A stretch of DNA of 64,000 nt from CBDCVY01 sp965223245 (GTDB lineage Bacteria; Nitrospinota; Nitrospinia; Nitrospinales; Nitrospinaceae), in assembly GCA_965223245.1 (NCBI GenBank), contig CBDCVY010000013.1:1984001-2048000 (forward strand). Reading direction: 5' to 3'. Positions 44,701-52,400 of this stretch are shown here, piece by piece. A program made the position numbers and the translations under genes. Each line of letters opens with the position of its first letter. Positions within the stretch are counted from its first letter, which is position 1. Below the pieces are notes generated by a model. That model had not been told where the DNA came from. It saw only the letters and a list, made by a program, of their open reading frames with translations, and did not search any database.

Positions 44701-45249
44701 ATTATGATCTTGTAGTTCTAAATAGTAATTCCCTTTGCCCATAATCTCTGAGTATTGCTGAGCTACTTTTAAAGCACGTGGAATATTTTCCTTTCCCACA
44801 TTGTGAGCTAACTCCCCACGATTGCAGCAACTCAATGCTATCAGTCCCTTTGAATGCTCAGCTAATAACTCTTTGTCGATCCTTGGCTTATAATAAAATC
44901 CTTCTAAATAACCTTTGGTGACTAGATTCAAAAGATTTCTATAACCATCCTCATCCTTGGCAAGTAATATTAAGTGGTAAGAAGCATCCCGTAATCCATG
45001 ATTAGTGTCCTTTTGTAATCGACTTTCCGGAGCAACATACATTTCACAGCCAATTATAGGTTTCAGTCCATGTTTCTTTGCCCCATTAAAAAATTCAATA
45101 GCACCAAATAAATTGCCATGGTCAGTCATTGCTACCGCCGGCATTTTAAATTCTGCCGCGCGCTCAAATAAAGCCTCATGCCGGAGAGAGGAATCCAACA
45201 AACTAAAATGTGTATGAACGTGTAAATGAACGAAATCAGAATGTCGCAT
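41782..45249 (-). CDS. dnaE: DNA polymerase III alpha subunit
   Basis: Replicative polymerase of the DnaE1 class. 1155 residues. N-terminal PHP domain (HLHVHTHFSLLDSS with the metal histidines), then the C-family palm with the catalytic carboxylates in PDIDIDFCIEGRD, and the thumb/fingers with GPGRGSAAGSLVAYAL. The helix-hairpin-helix, OB-fold and tau-binding region occupy the last 300 residues (for example VNMAGVPIKVITKITRKGDKMALVTLED). It is the only gene in its transcription unit and has no strong Shine-Dalgarno. Confidence 0.96.
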   Translation of the reverse strand: MRHSDFVHLHVHTHFSLLDSSLRHEALFERAAEFKMPAVAMTDHGNLFGAIEFFNGAKKHGLKPIIGCEMYVAPESRLQKDTNHGLRDASYHLILLAKDEDGYRNLLNLVTKGYLEGFYYKPRIDKELLAEHSKGLIALSCCNRGELAHNVGKENIPRALKVAQQYSEIMGKGNYYLELQDHNQDWQKQINHEVIEIGKKLEIPVVATNNCHYLNKEDFRAHEILLCLQTGKTMDDPYRMKYHSDEYYFKSPEEMSHLFRHIPEAIKNTIKIAEQCNLEMDFEKINLPQYPVPESFTLFTYLEDRSKAGLQERFEEFEKLGKEVDQALYEERLNEELQIMKKMGYPGYFLIVWDFIQYAREQNIPVGPGRGSAAGSLVAYALRITDLDPIQYGLIFERFLNPERVSMPDIDIDFCIEGRDEVIKHVSEKYGGNEFVSQIITFGSMNAKGVIRDVGRVLGMSYGEVDKIAKLVPNRLNITLKEALKEEPKFKELKKQNENVGELMEIALNLEGLPRHCSTHAAGVVISPKPLTEFLPLYKGGNDEIVTQFSMNHIEKLGLLKMDFLGLRTLTVIHNTLKLIKSSLGEDLDINAIPKNDAATFKLLSEAKTRGVFQLESSGMRDLLKKMKPDSFEDIIALLALFRPGPLESGMIDDYVKRKHGTMEESYDLPQLKEILQETHGVILYQEQVMKIANVLAGFTLGDADLLRRAMGKKKPEEMAQQREKFNAGAKHNKIPEKKSEKIFDLMEKFAGYGFNKSHSAAYALISYQTAYLKTHYPLPFFGALITSEMDNSDKVIRYINDCREMGIKIMPPDVNVSEKDFSISEDKLVFGLGAIKNVGFSAVDSIIETRNSLNGFSSLKQFCEHVDLRLVNKRVIESLVKSGACDSFGKNRAWMIENLQSFIDQGQARQRDQQLGQSSMFDVFEQDAVDENGSQNFKEVKEWSDYDRLRFEKETIGFYVSGHPLRRYEKDIIWFTDKNSAGVSEEDNGKNVNMAGVPIKVITKITRKGDKMALVTLEDLQGTMEVTLWPEIYQSCMGLLEKEEPILVKGTVDSVDSVPKLIAKEIFPLAEAKDHWKGKIHINIRTPGLERETMLSIKSILENYKGENSLLVHFVFPERKNKVRTLEAGLKVKPCDEVIQQIEALLGEDSIHFE

Positions 45250-45329
45250 GGCGTGTAATATAAAATTGGTTAGGCCTTAATCATACATGAGACCTAAGGG
45301 AAGGGAAAAACAATTTTTAAAATTTTAGA

Positions 45330-46442
45330 TTATTTTATAGCTTCATCCACAGGAACATATTCTTTTCCAAGGGCTTCCGCAACTGCAGGGTGCGTCACTC
45401 TTCCCCGATAAAGATTCAAACCATAACGAAGGGGAATATTATCTTCAAGTGCTTTTTTTAAACCCTTTGCCGCCAATTCACGGGCATAAGGCAACGTAGC
45501 ATTAGTTAATGCATAGGTTGAGGTCCTTGCTAACGCTCCTGGCATATTCGCAACACAATAATGGATAACACCCTCTTCCTCAAAAATGGGATCACTATGA
45601 GTTGTAGGACGAGACGTTTCTAAAATACCCCCTTGATCAATTCCAACATCTACTACAACCGAGCCCGGCATCATTTGGGATAGCATTTTTCGTGTTATTA
45701 ACTTGGGTGCCCGAGCTCCTGTTAAAAGCACCGCTCCAATTACAATATCTGCGGTCTTTACATAATCCAAAATGTTTAACCTATTCGACATGATAGTAAC
45801 CACACGTCCGTTAAAAATATCATCGATATAACGTAAGCGATCTAAATTAATATCAAGTAATGTGACTTTTGCACCTGTACCTACAGCCATTTTTGCTGCA
45901 TTCATTCCAACAATACCTCCCCCGATAATCACCACATGGCCTGGGTCCACTCCAGGAACACCACCCAACAATATACCTCGGCCTCCATTCTCCCTTTCCA
46001 GATATTTTGCACCTTCATTCACAGACATTCTCCCGGCAACTTCACTCATAGGAATTAACAAAGGTAAAGCTCCATCGTCCGTTTCCACAGTTTCATAAGC
46101 AACTCCGGCAATTTTTCTCTCTAATAAAGAATCAGTGAGTTCCGGAGCAGGTGCAAGGTGAAGGTAAGTGTATAAAATTTGACCTTCCTGTAGCTTGTCA
46201 AACTCTTCAGGAAGAGGTTCCTTTACTTTTATGATCATTCCACTTTTACTAAAAACTTCTTTACAAGACACAATTCTTGCACCCGCTTGCTCAAATTGCT
46301 CATCTTGAATACCACTTCCCACACCTGCGGAATTTTCGATTAGAACCGTGTGGCCATCTGCAACCAGTTCCGCTACTCCTGCAGGTGTTATAGACACGCG
46401 ATATTCATCTGCTTTGACTTCTTTTGGAACTCCAATAATCAT
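45330..46442 (-). CDS. ald: Alanine dehydrogenase
   Basis: NAD-dependent reversible deamination of L-alanine to pyruvate and ammonia. 370 residues, the usual length. Opens MIIGVPKEVKADEYRVSITPAGV (the AlaDH/PNT N-terminal signature), with Rossmann motif GGGIVGMNAAKMAVGTGAKVTLLDIN. The C-terminus ends near LNLYRGRVTHPAVAEALG. A strong GGAGAAGGAA site precedes the ATG. Divergent from the LRR gene. In a nitrite oxidiser it may assimilate ammonium or balance alanine (inference). Confidence 0.95.
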   Translation of the reverse strand: MIIGVPKEVKADEYRVSITPAGVAELVADGHTVLIENSAGVGSGIQDEQFEQAGARIVSCKEVFSKSGMIIKVKEPLPEEFDKLQEGQILYTYLHLAPAPELTDSLLERKIAGVAYETVETDDGALPLLIPMSEVAGRMSVNEGAKYLERENGGRGILLGGVPGVDPGHVVIIGGGIVGMNAAKMAVGTGAKVTLLDINLDRLRYIDDIFNGRVVTIMSNRLNILDYVKTADIVIGAVLLTGARAPKLITRKMLSQMMPGSVVVDVGIDQGGILETSRPTTHSDPIFEEEGVIHYCVANMPGALARTSTYALTNATLPYARELAAKGLKKALEDNIPLRYGLNLYRGRVTHPAVAEALGKEYVPVDEAIK

Positions 46443-46559
46443 GTTTATATTTCCTTCTCCAAACGAAACCTCTGATTTGATCTTTATAATAAAATCCTAT
46501 AGATTATAAGACCATAATACTAGAAATAATACATCAATTTATTTTAGCGAGGAATTTCA

Positions 46560-47363
46560 TTGACCAAGGCCACACACCCTACAAATGAACTCTTTAATTC
46601 TCAGTTTTCTCAAGAAAGTCACTTACTGGACCTGGAGGATAAAAATATTGGAATCGAAGAGTTGAAAATGCTTCAAAGTTGGGAAGATCTTTTAAAAGTT
46701 GAAAAACTTTATCTAAGTAACAATCAGTTAGGGGATTCTGAAATAGAAACCTTGAAAACCTTGCCAGGAAATTTTAAGTCTCTCTATTTAAACCATAACA
46801 TGCTGGGAGATTCCTCTGCAGAGGCTTTAGCTCAATCGGAATTTTCCAAGAACCTGACTTGTCTTATGTTGGAAGCAAATAATATAGGTCCTAAGGGGGC
46901 TGAGGCATTGGCCAACTCTAAGAATTTCTCAAATTTGGAAGAAATATTTTTAGACTTTAACCCCATAGGCCCAGAAGGAACTGAAGCAATTGCCAATTCA
47001 TCTAACTTTCCAAAACTTAAAGCTCTTCATTTAGATAGCACTCAGCTTGTGGATAAAGGTGTTATCGCTATTGCTAATTCTAAACAATTGACAGGGCTAG
47101 AACGTCTTTATCTTTGCTCAAATGGAATTGGTAACGAAGGAATGAAAGCACTATGCAATTCTGAAAACTTAAAAACCCTTCGTGTGTTAAGTATTTGGCG
47201 AAATGAAATCCGTGATGAAGGTGGTGAGGCATTAATGAATTCCCAAACCTTTGGTAATCTAGAACGACTTTATATGAGCTTGAATTTTATTGAACGCCCG
47301 GTGCGGAAAAAATTCCGAGGGTCTGACTTAGCTAAAAAGCTCATCACTCTGGTAATGGATTAG
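46560..47363 (+). CDS. Leucine-rich-repeat protein (RNI-like)
   Basis: 267 residues starting at TTG (GAGG 9 bp upstream); the first in-frame ATG is at residue 38, inside the repeat region. Residues about 20-250 hold eight or so 28-residue repeats of the ribonuclease-inhibitor type (LYLSNNQLGDSEIETLK, LYLCSNGIGNEGMKALC), with the alternation of LxxLxL strands and helices. No signal peptide or membrane helix. Such proteins scaffold protein-protein contacts; partner unknown. Followed after 9 bp by a 37-residue membrane peptide gene. Confidence 0.8.
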   Translation: MTKATHPTNELFNSQFSQESHLLDLEDKNIGIEELKMLQSWEDLLKVEKLYLSNNQLGDSEIETLKTLPGNFKSLYLNHNMLGDSSAEALAQSEFSKNLTCLMLEANNIGPKGAEALANSKNFSNLEEIFLDFNPIGPEGTEAIANSSNFPKLKALHLDSTQLVDKGVIAIANSKQLTGLERLYLCSNGIGNEGMKALCNSENLKTLRVLSIWRNEIRDEGGEALMNSQTFGNLERLYMSLNFIERPVRKKFRGSDLAKKLITLVMD

Positions 47364-47372
47364 GAGAATACA

Positions 47373-47486
47373 ATGAGTTATAAATTTACCTACGGGAAAT
47401 TTTTTAATATTTTCTTTCATATAGGTGTCATCTTCAACGTTATTTTGGTTATCTGGCTTTATCTTGTTTTTTTTGACGTGATTTAA
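47373..47486 (+). CDS. Short single-helix membrane peptide (37 residues)
   Basis: Tiny frame MSYKFTYGKFFNIFFHIG followed by one hydrophobic helix (about 9-33). AGGAGA lies 5-10 bp upstream of the ATG, and the ATG follows the LRR stop by 9 bp, an operon-like arrangement. Too short for a family call; could be a regulator of an associated membrane protein or fortuitous. Confidence 0.4.
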   Translation: MSYKFTYGKFFNIFFHIGVIFNVILVIWLYLVFFDVI

Positions 47487-47539
47487 TATAAATAAAGTCT
47501 ACTTTTCAAATTATTTCTCTTCAAAAATTCTTATTAAAC

Positions 47540-47863
47540 TTAGGATAGATCTTTTGATTTAAATTGAGCCTCTGGCCAAAGAGATTTAATCTCCTCATTT
47601 TGATGGGTTGCGGAGAAATACTCCCAGATAAATCCGTTCACATCCTTTTCCTGACTGAAGCCTGTAGCCTCATCATTTTCAAATCCAAAATGCCGAAGCT
47701 CGACTTTGTCACTTTTCCGTATGGAAAAATTAATTTCAGGAGTGCGCCAAAGAGCATAAACTCCCGGAACCAGCGCACAAGGTTTACTTTTCAGACGTCG
47801 CCCGTAATCTTCAACAGTATTTTCAAATTTAACTACACTTAATGCAATATGAAATTTTTTCAT
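47540..47863 (-). CDS. VOC (glyoxalase/bleomycin-resistance-like) domain protein
   Basis: 107 residues, single beta-alpha-beta-beta-beta module. The start KKFHIALSVVKFENTVEDYGRRL and the INFSIRK strand, then LRHFGFENDEATGF and DVNGFIWEYF, match small VOC-family metal-dependent enzymes (glyoxalase or dioxygenase-like). Possible metal ligands are H5, H59-ish and E in WEYF. Substrate unknown. It lies alone between the LRR unit and the diheme cytochrome. Confidence 0.65.
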   Translation of the reverse strand: MKKFHIALSVVKFENTVEDYGRRLKSKPCALVPGVYALWRTPEINFSIRKSDKVELRHFGFENDEATGFSQEKDVNGFIWEYFSATHQNEEIKSLWPEAQFKSKDLS

Positions 47864-47941
47864 CCAAGTTATCCGATTTCAATAATATGTTTCGAGAATA
47901 AATTGACTATGCATCCTAACATATTTAAGAAAATAATATGA

Positions 47942-47965
47942 CGCTTGAGAATCCATCCTCAAGCG
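47942..47965 (-). terminator. Terminator-like hairpin after the diheme cytochrome gene
   Basis: Arms CGCTTGAG (47942-47949) and CTCAAGCG (47958-47965) are perfect and extend by G-U on the minus strand to about 10 bp; the following RNA is U-rich (AUAUUAUUUUCUU). Located 32 bp after the stop at 47997. Confidence 0.55.
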
Positions 47966-47996
47966 CCCCAAAAATCACTTTTGTCAATAAACCCTA

Positions 47997-49748
47997 TTAC
48001 TCATAATCCTCATTTAGAGCTTCTAGAAATTTGACCAAAGGAGTTACATCTTGCTCCTTTAGATGAATATCCTTAAGTTCTTCAGCTCCATTTCTCAAAG
48101 TACCTCTACGAGCTAATTGAGAGGAGTCAATATAGAATCGAATTACATCTTCTAAAGTATCTTCCTGCCCCGTGTGCATGAAAGGAGCAGAATGTCCTAA
48201 GTCACGAAGCCCGGGGGTTTTAAACAAAGCAATAGTCTTAGGCAGTAATTTTTGGAAACGACACTTCTGGTATGTTCGGAGGAATTTACGAGGAGTTTGA
48301 ATTAACTGAAACAAGTTTGCTTCAGTTCCCAATTCCTTTTCACACATCAAATTGAAAATACGCTCTTGCGGTTTGGGAAAATCCGGATTGGCAAATACAT
48401 TCCATAACCCCAAATCAGTATGCTTATTATCAGGTGAAGGAATACTTTTAAATTTACCTGAAGCATTGGGATGCTTTGAGGTTGGAGGTAAATATCTATT
48501 AGGGTGTCTCAACCTCTTATTCAAACCGGGAACCCACAACCTCCTAAATGATCCACTACCATGAATACCATCGAACTCTTTTTGTGTAGATCCAGTATTG
48601 TGAAAGTTAAAGTCCGTAAAGTTTGGAGCTGTATGACAGGAAACACAATTCCCGGCACCTGAGGAACGGCGATTGCGAATTTTTTCTTTAAAAAATATTT
48701 TCAACCCTTTTAGTTCCTCTGATCCAAAAACATAATCCTGTTCATGAAAAGCGAAAGTCCCGTTTTCAGGGTCCTGAACATATTTAATTTCTGAAAGGTT
48801 TTTTATTTCTTTTAATAGTCGACGACTGTACTCCAGGTTAGTCTCGCCTTCTCTTGGATTTTGATCCAATCCGTTTAATTGTAAAAAAACATCATATGGT
48901 GATAGATTAAATTCCCCATTTTCATCCTGACTGAACATCAAATCAGTTACATAAGCAGCGATAATTTTGGCAACCAAATTTAAAACATCTTCATCAGTAA
49001 TGCTTGGGTCTTCTATGTCAATTTGCAACTCTGAAGGTAATACAAGATCTTTCATAAGGTCTCCGTTTTCGTCCCTGGGATTTCCTTTAAACACTTCTTT
49101 GTAAGCGCCACCAAACTCCTTTGCTAATTCAGCCATTCCGTCGTCATTACGAATAATATGAGCTACATGCTGAACAGCTGTTTTAAATTCTCTTGGTAAC
49201 CATCCATAGTTTCTTCCCGTGAGGGTTGCTATTACGAGATCTTCCATGGTTAAAAACTCTGCATCAAAATGAAATAAAACCCCATTGGGCCTGGGTAAAG
49301 ATGCATTGACTAAAGGAGGTGAGTTTCTGGGAGCATGGGTAACTCCATCTCCACCAAAATCTTTCGGTCTTGCAGGGATAGGACTCCTTCTAGCAAAGTC
49401 AGTATAGGTTCGCATCCCTCCACCGGGGACATCCAAGTGCTCATCAACAAAATGACAGCCACGACAGTTCATAGAATGTCCAGCAAAAGGCCCAGGCAGA
49501 GTGCCGTTCAAAGTTTCTGTGGTATCCATTACAGGATCGCCTTTTTCTAAAACATGGTTGGCATCTCCTTTAGACATCTTGAAGAAAAACTGAGCGAACC
49601 TTGTTTCCAAAAACAACCTTTCTCCAATCGCAATTTCAGGGGGGTCACTTTCTTCTTCCTGAGCAAAGCTTTTTGAAACTAATGCATTTTGAGCTCCTAC
49701 TAATATAAAGCCAATAAAAACAATTACCTTAACTGCTTTTACAAACAT
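47997..49748 (-). CDS. Diheme cytochrome c peroxidase/MauG-like protein, Fur-box controlled
   Basis: 583 residues with a signal peptide (about 1-29) and two CXXCH sites: C95/C98/H99 (NCRGCH) and C368/C371/H372 (NCVSCH). The C-terminal TPGLRDLGHSAPFMHTG matches the diheme peroxidase/MauG signature. At about 550 mature residues it is larger than typical CcpA (about 330), with a roughly 270-residue spacer between the hemes. Periplasmic; likely reduces H2O2 or oxidises a partner. GGGAGGAA precedes the ATG. A perfect Fur operator and promoter sit directly upstream. Confidence 0.85.
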   Translation of the reverse strand: MFVKAVKVIVFIGFILVGAQNALVSKSFAQEEESDPPEIAIGERLFLETRFAQFFFKMSKGDANHVLEKGDPVMDTTETLNGTLPGPFAGHSMNCRGCHFVDEHLDVPGGGMRTYTDFARRSPIPARPKDFGGDGVTHAPRNSPPLVNASLPRPNGVLFHFDAEFLTMEDLVIATLTGRNYGWLPREFKTAVQHVAHIIRNDDGMAELAKEFGGAYKEVFKGNPRDENGDLMKDLVLPSELQIDIEDPSITDEDVLNLVAKIIAAYVTDLMFSQDENGEFNLSPYDVFLQLNGLDQNPREGETNLEYSRRLLKEIKNLSEIKYVQDPENGTFAFHEQDYVFGSEELKGLKIFFKEKIRNRRSSGAGNCVSCHTAPNFTDFNFHNTGSTQKEFDGIHGSGSFRRLWVPGLNKRLRHPNRYLPPTSKHPNASGKFKSIPSPDNKHTDLGLWNVFANPDFPKPQERIFNLMCEKELGTEANLFQLIQTPRKFLRTYQKCRFQKLLPKTIALFKTPGLRDLGHSAPFMHTGQEDTLEDVIRFYIDSSQLARRGTLRNGAEELKDIHLKEQDVTPLVKFLEALNEDYE

Positions 49749-49790
49749 CTTAATTCCTCCCGGTAGAAAACCAAATTTCTATTTTGAAAA

Positions 49791-49805
49791 TGATAATGAT
49801 TATCA
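49791..49805. promoter_or_regulatory. Perfect Fur box (7-1-7 inverted repeat)
   Basis: TGATAATGATTATCA matches the 7-1-7 Fur consensus exactly, both arms being perfect. It abuts the -10 of the diheme cytochrome promoter and covers the expected start site, a classical repressor position. Iron limitation should therefore derepress the gene. Confidence 0.85.
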
Positions 49806-49832
49806 TTTATAATAAAGCGGTGACTTTGTCAA
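49806..49832 (-). promoter_or_regulatory. Promoter of the diheme cytochrome gene
   Basis: On the minus strand TTGACA (49832-49827) and TATAAA (49811-49806) with a 15-bp spacer; an alternative -10 TAAATG (49809-49804) gives 17 bp. The Fur box starts immediately downstream. Confidence 0.6.
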
Positions 49833-50058
49833 TGCAAAATTCCATTCAACACAAATATTTTTCTCTAACGAGTCCATCAAACTATGGGTTGCCCGGTGAA
49901 AACTCTTGTGAGACTCTTCTAGTAGACCCAGCCCTGCATTTTTCAAACTTGCTAAAAGATTATGGGAATTTATAATTTCAATTATCTATTCAGATATTTG
50001 TTTTGTTAGAAATAAAAAAGCATGACAATAGTCACCCAATTTTAGGGAGGAAGATAAA

Positions 50059-50583
50059 ATGAGTACTTTAAGAATTATGTTTTTGGTGATCATTTTCACT
50101 TTTGCTTTAAACCCTTTTTTATATGCTGAAGAATTTAAACCTTATGTAGGCTCAAAAGAATTTGAACAACTTAAAAAGCTAAACGGGCATTGGTCAGGAA
50201 CAATAGATATGGGCAAAGGTCCAGAAAAAGTGAAAGCAAGTTATAAAGTCACCTCAGGAGGCAGTGCGCTTATAGAAACAATATTTGAAGGAATGCCTCA
50301 TGAAATGATCACCGTTTACCATGATGACAATCATCGCAAACTGAATATGACCCACTATTGCATGCTCAATAATCAACCTAAAATGACTCTAGCTTCTTCG
50401 AGTGGCAATTCTTTTCAGTTTTTTTTGGCTGATGATTCCAATATTCAAGCTGCACATGAAGATCATATGCATTCAGCCTTAATTAAAATCGAAGGCAAAA
50501 ATAAAATGACTCAACATTGGACAGAATTTGACAAAGGAAAAAAAAAGAAAGTGGTAAAGATTGTTTTCAATCGAGTAAAATAA
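50059..50583 (+). CDS. Exported lipocalin-like protein (DUF1579-like)
   Basis: 174 residues with a signal peptide (about 1-23, cleavage after YA). The mature domain looks like a lipocalin/DUF1579 beta-barrel: LKKLNGHWSGTIDMGKG, then GGSALIETIFEG, MTHYCMLNNQPKM, and QHWTEFDKGKK. Histidines cluster in AAHEDHMHSAL. Ligand unknown; heme or lipid binding are possible. It is divergent from the Fur-box cytochrome, so the Fur operator could also influence it, although no plus-strand promoter overlapping the box was found. Confidence 0.65.
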   Translation: MSTLRIMFLVIIFTFALNPFLYAEEFKPYVGSKEFEQLKKLNGHWSGTIDMGKGPEKVKASYKVTSGGSALIETIFEGMPHEMITVYHDDNHRKLNMTHYCMLNNQPKMTLASSSGNSFQFFLADDSNIQAAHEDHMHSALIKIEGKNKMTQHWTEFDKGKKKKVVKIVFNRVK

Positions 50584-50744
50584 TGCTAAAAAATATTATT
50601 TTTGTTTTTCCCTGCTAACCTTTCGTCTTATTGACTTTATTAAATAAAATTTTTGTAATCAAATAGTCTCTCCTAAGACTAAGAGAATACTTATATTTAA
50701 TTTTCAACTAACTCAAAGCGCTTAGTCCTTGGTAAAGGAAAAAA

Positions 50745-52400
50745 ATGACTTTAAAGTCAATAAAAGCATCCGATTTATTGGTAAAGGCTCTAGAACAAGA
50801 GGGAGTCGAGTATATCTTTGGAGTTCCGGGAGAAGAGAACCTAGACTTATTGGAATCCATCCGCCAGTCCAAACAAATTAAGCTAATTGTCACTCGGCAT
50901 GAGCAAGGTGCCGCATTCATGGCTTCGACCTATGGAAGACTGACAGGACGCGCTGGGGTATGCATGGCAACACTGGGTCCGGGAGCCACCAATTTTGTCA
51001 CACCTGCTGCATATGCCAAATTAGGCGCAATGCCTTTAATAATGATTACCGGCCAAAAACCTATTAAAAAATCCAAGCAAGGTCAATTCCAAATTATCGA
51101 TATTGTCCGTTTGATGGAACCGATCACAAAATTGTCAAAACAAATAGTTCATGGCAATACTATTCCTGCATTAGTTAGGGAGGCTTTTCGAATAGCAGAA
51201 GAAGAGCGCCCGGGTGCAGTTCTGCTTGAGTTACCAGAGGACATTGCCGCCGAAGATACTCAAACCCCCATATTTGAACCTCATGAACGTTTTTACGCAG
51301 TGGCGGGTGAAACTATTATCGAGAAAGCTTCCTCCTTAATTAAAAAAGCCAAGTCCCCCCTTTTGTTAATCGGTGCTGGGGCAAACCGGAAGCGTGTTCG
51401 TCAAATGCTATGTGACTTTGTAAACGAAACAGGAATCCCTTTTTTCACAACCCAAATGGGAAAAGGAGTTATCGATGAGCGGCATCCTCTTTTTCTGGGA
51501 ACCGCTGCGTTATCCGACAATGATTATATTCATTGTGCAATTGATCGGGCTGATTTGGTAATTAATGTAGGGCACGATGTTGTAGAAAAACCTCCTTTCT
51601 TTATGGAGGATGGAAACAAGCAAGTCATTCATGTGAATTTTAAATCTGCAGAAGTTGATCAAGTCTATTTTCCTCAAATTGAAGTTGTAGGAGATATTGC
51701 AGAATCTATTCAACTTCTAAGAAATAGGCTTGGAAAAGTTAATGCAAATTTTTCATATTTTTTGACAGTCAAAAATGAAGTGGACAAGCATTCCACAGAA
51801 GGAACTGAGGATTCTCGCTTTCCGGTTATTCCTCAAAGATTAGTAGCAGATGTGAGAACAGCCATGGGTGAAGATGGAATTATTGCACTGGATAATGGAA
51901 TGTATAAAATCTGGTTTGCCCGCAATTACAAAGCATACCATCCTAATACAGTATTACTTGATAACGCATTAGCCACCATGGGAGCTGGTCTTCCTTCCGC
52001 AATGATGGCCGCTATTCTTAATCCAAGTAAGAGAGTCATGGCAATTTGTGGCGATGGCGGTTTTATGATGAATTCACAGGAGCTTGAAACGGCAGTGCGT
52101 CTAAAACTCAATTTGGTAGTTGCGGTTCTTAATGATAACTCTTATGGAATGATTCGATGGAAACAAGCTCAAGCAGGGTTTACGGATTGGGGACTGGAAT
52201 TCAGTAATCCCGATTTCGTTAAATATGCGGATAGTTATGGAGCCAAAGGCCATCGGGCACAAAGTGCCGAAGGATTAGTCCCACTTCTTGAATCTGCCTT
52301 TGAAGCGGGAGGTGTTCACTTAGTTGAAATTCCTATGGACTATTCAGAAAACACTAAGGTTCTTATTGATGAATTGAAACAAAAAGTATGCCTGATATGA
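50745..52400 (+). CDS. Acetolactate-synthase-like thiamine-diphosphate enzyme
   Basis: 551 residues of the TPP-dependent ALS/pyruvate-oxidase family. N-terminal Pyr domain FGVPGEENLDLLES and RHEQGAAFMASTYGRLTG (TPP glutamate region), central domain, C-terminal TPP motif starting at GDGGFMMNSQELETAVRLKLNLVVAVLNDN. No IlvN regulatory subunit gene is adjacent, and the next gene, an aldehyde dehydrogenase, overlaps it by 13 bp. The fusion-like pairing suggests decarboxylation of a 2-oxo acid followed by aldehyde oxidation. True acetolactate synthase activity is possible but not shown. Confidence 0.82.
   Translation: MTLKSIKASDLLVKALEQEGVEYIFGVPGEENLDLLESIRQSKQIKLIVTRHEQGAAFMASTYGRLTGRAGVCMATLGPGATNFVTPAAYAKLGAMPLIMITGQKPIKKSKQGQFQIIDIVRLMEPITKLSKQIVHGNTIPALVREAFRIAEEERPGAVLLELPEDIAAEDTQTPIFEPHERFYAVAGETIIEKASSLIKKAKSPLLLIGAGANRKRVRQMLCDFVNETGIPFFTTQMGKGVIDERHPLFLGTAALSDNDYIHCAIDRADLVINVGHDVVEKPPFFMEDGNKQVIHVNFKSAEVDQVYFPQIEVVGDIAESIQLLRNRLGKVNANFSYFLTVKNEVDKHSTEGTEDSRFPVIPQRLVADVRTAMGEDGIIALDNGMYKIWFARNYKAYHPNTVLLDNALATMGAGLPSAMMAAILNPSKRVMAICGDGGFMMNSQELETAVRLKLNLVVAVLNDNSYGMIRWKQAQAGFTDWGLEFSNPDFVKYADSYGAKGHRAQSAEGLVPLLESAFEAGGVHLVEIPMDYSENTKVLIDELKQKVCLI

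Larger units (their letters stand above)
49749..50058. other. Divergent regulatory region with Fur operator
   Basis: About 310 bp between the diheme cytochrome gene (minus) and the 174-residue exported protein (plus). It contains the Fur box and promoter for the cytochrome. A 63-codon plus-strand frame at 49784-49975 overlaps the operator and is not credible as a gene. GGGAGGAAG at 50045-50053 is the ribosome-binding site of the plus-strand gene. Confidence 0.6.

Noticed and set aside
49784..49975. 63-codon plus-strand frame at the Fur box
   Set aside because: It has no ribosome-binding site, begins inside the operator and ends in non-coding sequence; the region is better explained as a promoter.
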